A stretch of DNA of 64,000 bases, taken from Litchfieldella rifensis. GTDB taxonomy: Bacteria > Pseudomonadota > Gammaproteobacteria > Pseudomonadales > Halomonadaceae. Location: positions 1-64,000 of the forward strand of contig NZ_JBHRUG010000026.1 in the NCBI RefSeq assembly GCF_042646605.1. Direction: 5' to 3'. Made by a program: the position numbers and the translations under genes. The notes beneath the pieces are model-generated. The model saw only the letters and a program-made list of their open reading frames with translations, searched no databases and was not told the DNA's origin. Positions 62,166-64,000 of this stretch are shown here, piece by piece (the first letter of the stretch is position 1; every line of letters starts with the position of its first letter).

Positions 62166-62196
62166 AATGAGACATAGACGTCTCATCGCGTCGCGA
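62166..62196. promoter_or_regulatory. Two abutting inverted repeats upstream of ald
   Basis: ATGAGAC-6 nt-GTCTCAT (62166-62185) overlaps by 2 nt ATCGCG-T-CGCGAT (62184-62196), both perfect, ending 25 nt before the ald ATG. They could be operator sites for a dimeric regulator or stem-loops in the leader RNA. In many bacteria ald is controlled by an Lrp/AldR-type regulator, but I cannot assign one here. Confidence 0.45.
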
Positions 62197-62221
62197 TCTC
62201 ACACGTTAATTCGGAGGTGTC

Positions 62222-63337
62222 ATGAAGATTGCCGTGCCCAAGGAAATCAAGAACCACGAGTATCGCGTGGCGCTGACACCTACTGGCGCCCGCGAGCTGG
62301 TGAACCGAGGTCATCAGGTCAGACTGCAGGCGGGTGCCGGGGAGGGTGCCGGCTTTCCCGACGCCGACTACGAAGCGGTGGGAGCCTTGCTCGAAGCCGA
62401 TGTTGCCAAACTGTGGGAGGACGCCGAACTGATCCTCAAGGTCAAGGAGCCGCAGCCCGAAGAGGTCGAGCGTCTGGCCGAAGGGCAAATCCTGTTCACC
62501 TACCTGCATCTGGCAGCCGAGGAGGAGCTTACTCGGGGCCTGATGAACAGCGGGGCGACCTGCATCGCCTACGAAACCATCACCAGCCCCCAGGGCGGCC
62601 TGCCATTGCTGGCGCCGATGAGCGCGGTAGCGGGGCGTATGGCGGTGCAGGCCGGTGCCCACAGCCTGGAGAAGGCCCAGGGTGGTGCCGGCATGCTGCT
62701 GCCGGGGGTGCCGGGGGTGCCGCCGGCCCGGGTCACGGTGATCGGCGGTGGTGTGGTCGGTGAAAATGCAGCCCGCATGGCCCTGGGATTGGGAGCCGAA
62801 GTCACGATTCTCGACAAGTCGTTATCGCGCCTGGAGGTGTTGGATCATCGCTATCAGGGACGCTTGAAGACAGCCTACTCCACGACCGACGCCATGGAGG
62901 AGGCGATCCGTGAATCGGATCTGATCATCGGCGCGGTACTGGTGCCCGGTGCGGCGGCCCCCAAGTTGATCACTCGCGCCCAGCTCAAGGACATGAAACC
63001 CGGTAGCGTGCTGGTCGACGTGGCCATCGACCAGGGCGGCTGTTTCGAGACCAGCCGGGCGACCACCCATGCCGAGCCGACCTATGTGGTCGATGGCGTC
63101 GTACACTACTGCGTGGCCAACATGCCCGGCGCCGTGGCGCGGACCTCGACCCAGGCACTGACCAACGCCACCTTGCCGTTCGTCATGGCGCTGGCCGACA
63201 AGGGCTGGAAACGGGCGCTGGCTGACGATCCGCATTTCCTGCCCGGACTCAACGTGCATGCCGGCCAGGTGACCTATCCCGCGGTGGCCGAGGCCTTCGG
63301 CCTGGACAGTGTCGATCCCGCTAGCCTGGTGAAGTAA
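62222..63337 (+). CDS. ald: Alanine dehydrogenase
   Basis: 371 residues, the family length. N-terminal MKIAVPKEIKNHEYRVALTP, substrate residues Lys75 (ILKVKEPQ) and His96 (YLHLAAEE), and the NAD-binding VIGGGVVGENAARMA. It interconverts alanine and pyruvate with ammonia, mostly for alanine catabolism. GGAGGTGTC just precedes the ATG. It stands as its own transcription unit between the DUF2007 gene and trpS. Confidence 0.96.
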   Translation: MKIAVPKEIKNHEYRVALTPTGARELVNRGHQVRLQAGAGEGAGFPDADYEAVGALLEADVAKLWEDAELILKVKEPQPEEVERLAEGQILFTYLHLAAEEELTRGLMNSGATCIAYETITSPQGGLPLLAPMSAVAGRMAVQAGAHSLEKAQGGAGMLLPGVPGVPPARVTVIGGGVVGENAARMALGLGAEVTILDKSLSRLEVLDHRYQGRLKTAYSTTDAMEEAIRESDLIIGAVLVPGAAAPKLITRAQLKDMKPGSVLVDVAIDQGGCFETSRATTHAEPTYVVDGVVHYCVANMPGAVARTSTQALTNATLPFVMALADKGWKRALADDPHFLPGLNVHAGQVTYPAVAEAFGLDSVDPASLVK

Positions 63338-63350
63338 AGGACGCACGACA

Positions 63351-63381
63351 CGCCACCCCGGTCGCCTTGACCGGGGTGGCG
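63351..63381 (+). terminator. Hairpin after ald
   Basis: CGCCACCCCGGTC, loop GCCTT, GACCGGGGTGGCG is a 13-bp perfect stem 13 nt past the ald stop. No U-run follows (GCGGTAAAC), so it may protect the 3' end or need Rho. Confidence 0.6.
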
Positions 63382-63430
63382 CGGTAAACTGGGTCCACTT
63401 GCCATTTACCCAGTGGATCAGTCCGATTTC

Positions 63431-64000
63431 ATGACCAAGACACGTGTTCTTACCGGTATCACCACCACCGGCACGCCGCATCTCGGCAACTACGTCGGTG
63501 CCATCAAGCCAGCCATCGCCGCGAGCCAGGACCCTAGCGTCCAGTCCTTCTACTTCCTCGCCGATCTGCACTCCCTGATCAAGTGTCAGGACCCGCGGCG
63601 GGTGCAGGAGTCGCGACTGGAGATCGCCGCCACCTGGCTGGCGCTGGGGCTGGATACCGACAACGCCATCTTCTATCGCCAGTCGGACATTCCCGAGATC
63701 CCCGAGCTCACCTGGCTACTGTCCTGCGTCTGTGCCAAGGGGCTGATGAACCGTGCCCACGCCTACAAGGCGGCGGTAGCGGAGAACGAAGCCGCCGGTG
63801 ACCAGGATCCCGACAAGGGCATCACCATGGGGTTGTTCGGCTATCCGGTGCTGATGGCCGCCGACATCCTGCTGTTCAACGCCCACAAGGTGCCGGTGGG
63901 GCGTGACCAGATCCAGCATATCGAAATGGCCCGCGACATGGCCGGGCGCTTCAACCACCTCTACAAGGGCGACTTCTTCACTCAGCCCGAGGCGGTGGTC
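63431..64000 (+). CDS. trpS: Tryptophan--tRNA ligase, N-terminal part (truncated by window end)
   Basis: The first 190 residues of a class I TrpRS. MTKTRVLTGITTTGTPHLGNYVGAIKP holds the HIGH-type motif (PHLGN, 16-20). FYFLADLHSLIK and GYPVLMAADILLFNAHKVPVGRDQIQHIE are the tryptophan and ATP site segments. The KMSKS motif lies beyond the window. It charges tRNA(Trp). The gene runs off the right edge. Confidence 0.96.
   Translation, partial: MTKTRVLTGITTTGTPHLGNYVGAIKPAIAASQDPSVQSFYFLADLHSLIKCQDPRRVQESRLEIAATWLALGLDTDNAIFYRQSDIPEIPELTWLLSCVCAKGLMNRAHAYKAAVAENEAAGDQDPDKGITMGLFGYPVLMAADILLFNAHKVPVGRDQIQHIEMARDMAGRFNHLYKGDFFTQPEAVV

Overview
The window is an ordinary chromosomal segment of a high-GC gammaproteobacterium. 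The best fit is the family Halomonadaceae (Halomonas or a close relative); this is an inference from gene content and order, not a phylogenetic test. Supporting points are the Pseudomonas-like order coaBC-dut-algC-argB, the order xerD-dsbC-hom-thrC-recJ then prfB-lysS, minCDE, an acetoacetyl-CoA reductase (PHB metabolism), and several families common in marine and halophilic gammaproteobacteria. Coding density is very high, with many 4-nt start/stop overlaps and several TTG or GTG starts. I see no prophage, insertion sequence, CRISPR array or recognisable defence island.

Layout. 1-130: the 3' end of a 5S rRNA and its terminator, i.e. the tail of an rRNA operon. 0.2-13 kb: small metabolic, stress and housekeeping genes (Tim44-like membrane protein, isochorismatase-fold hydrolase, YaaA, Tas-type aldo-keto reductase, quinone oxidoreductase, LOG protein, YbaK, thioesterase, MalY-type lyase, CnoX), an initiator tRNA with its own promoter and terminator, and phaB. 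13-20 kb: a large DUF349 protein, minCDE and sbcB. 20-28.4 kb: a pitrilysin-type protease coupled to a degenerate SRAP protein, a TetR regulator coupled to an LplT-PlsC fusion, a CorB-type protein and YpjD. 28.5-32.4 kb: ffh and the rpsP-rimM-trmD-rplS operon. 32.5-39.1 kb: xerD-dsbC-hom-thrC-recJ. 39-48 kb: VOC protein, fadL, prfB (with its programmed frameshift), lysS, an MFS exporter, and a tight bolA-psi-rimI operon. 48-53 kb: zapB, rsmD, ftsY-ftsE-ftsX and rpoH. 53-58 kb (minus strand): coaBC-dut-algC-argB-slmA. 58-64 kb: radC, rpmB-rpmG, mutM, rlmI, a DUF2007 protein, alanine dehydrogenase and the start of trpS.

Functionally the window is rich in cell division and its placement (MinCDE, ZapB, FtsEX, SlmA), membrane protein targeting (Ffh and FtsY), translation (RF2, LysRS, TrpRS, L19, S16, L28, L33, TrmD, RimM, RimI, RlmI, initiator tRNA) and DNA repair or replication (SbcB, RecJ, RadC, MutM, Dut, XerD and a probable Pol III psi subunit).

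The most interesting items are local. The gene between bolA and rimI looks like a cryptic, enlarged HolD (psi) subunit. The SRAP/YedK-like protein has lost all four residues of the known active site. A perfect 7 x 7-bp tandem array sits just upstream of lysS, with a related repeat before thrC. A PsrA-like palindrome lies upstream of fadL. I did not find a convincing wholly new multi-gene system.
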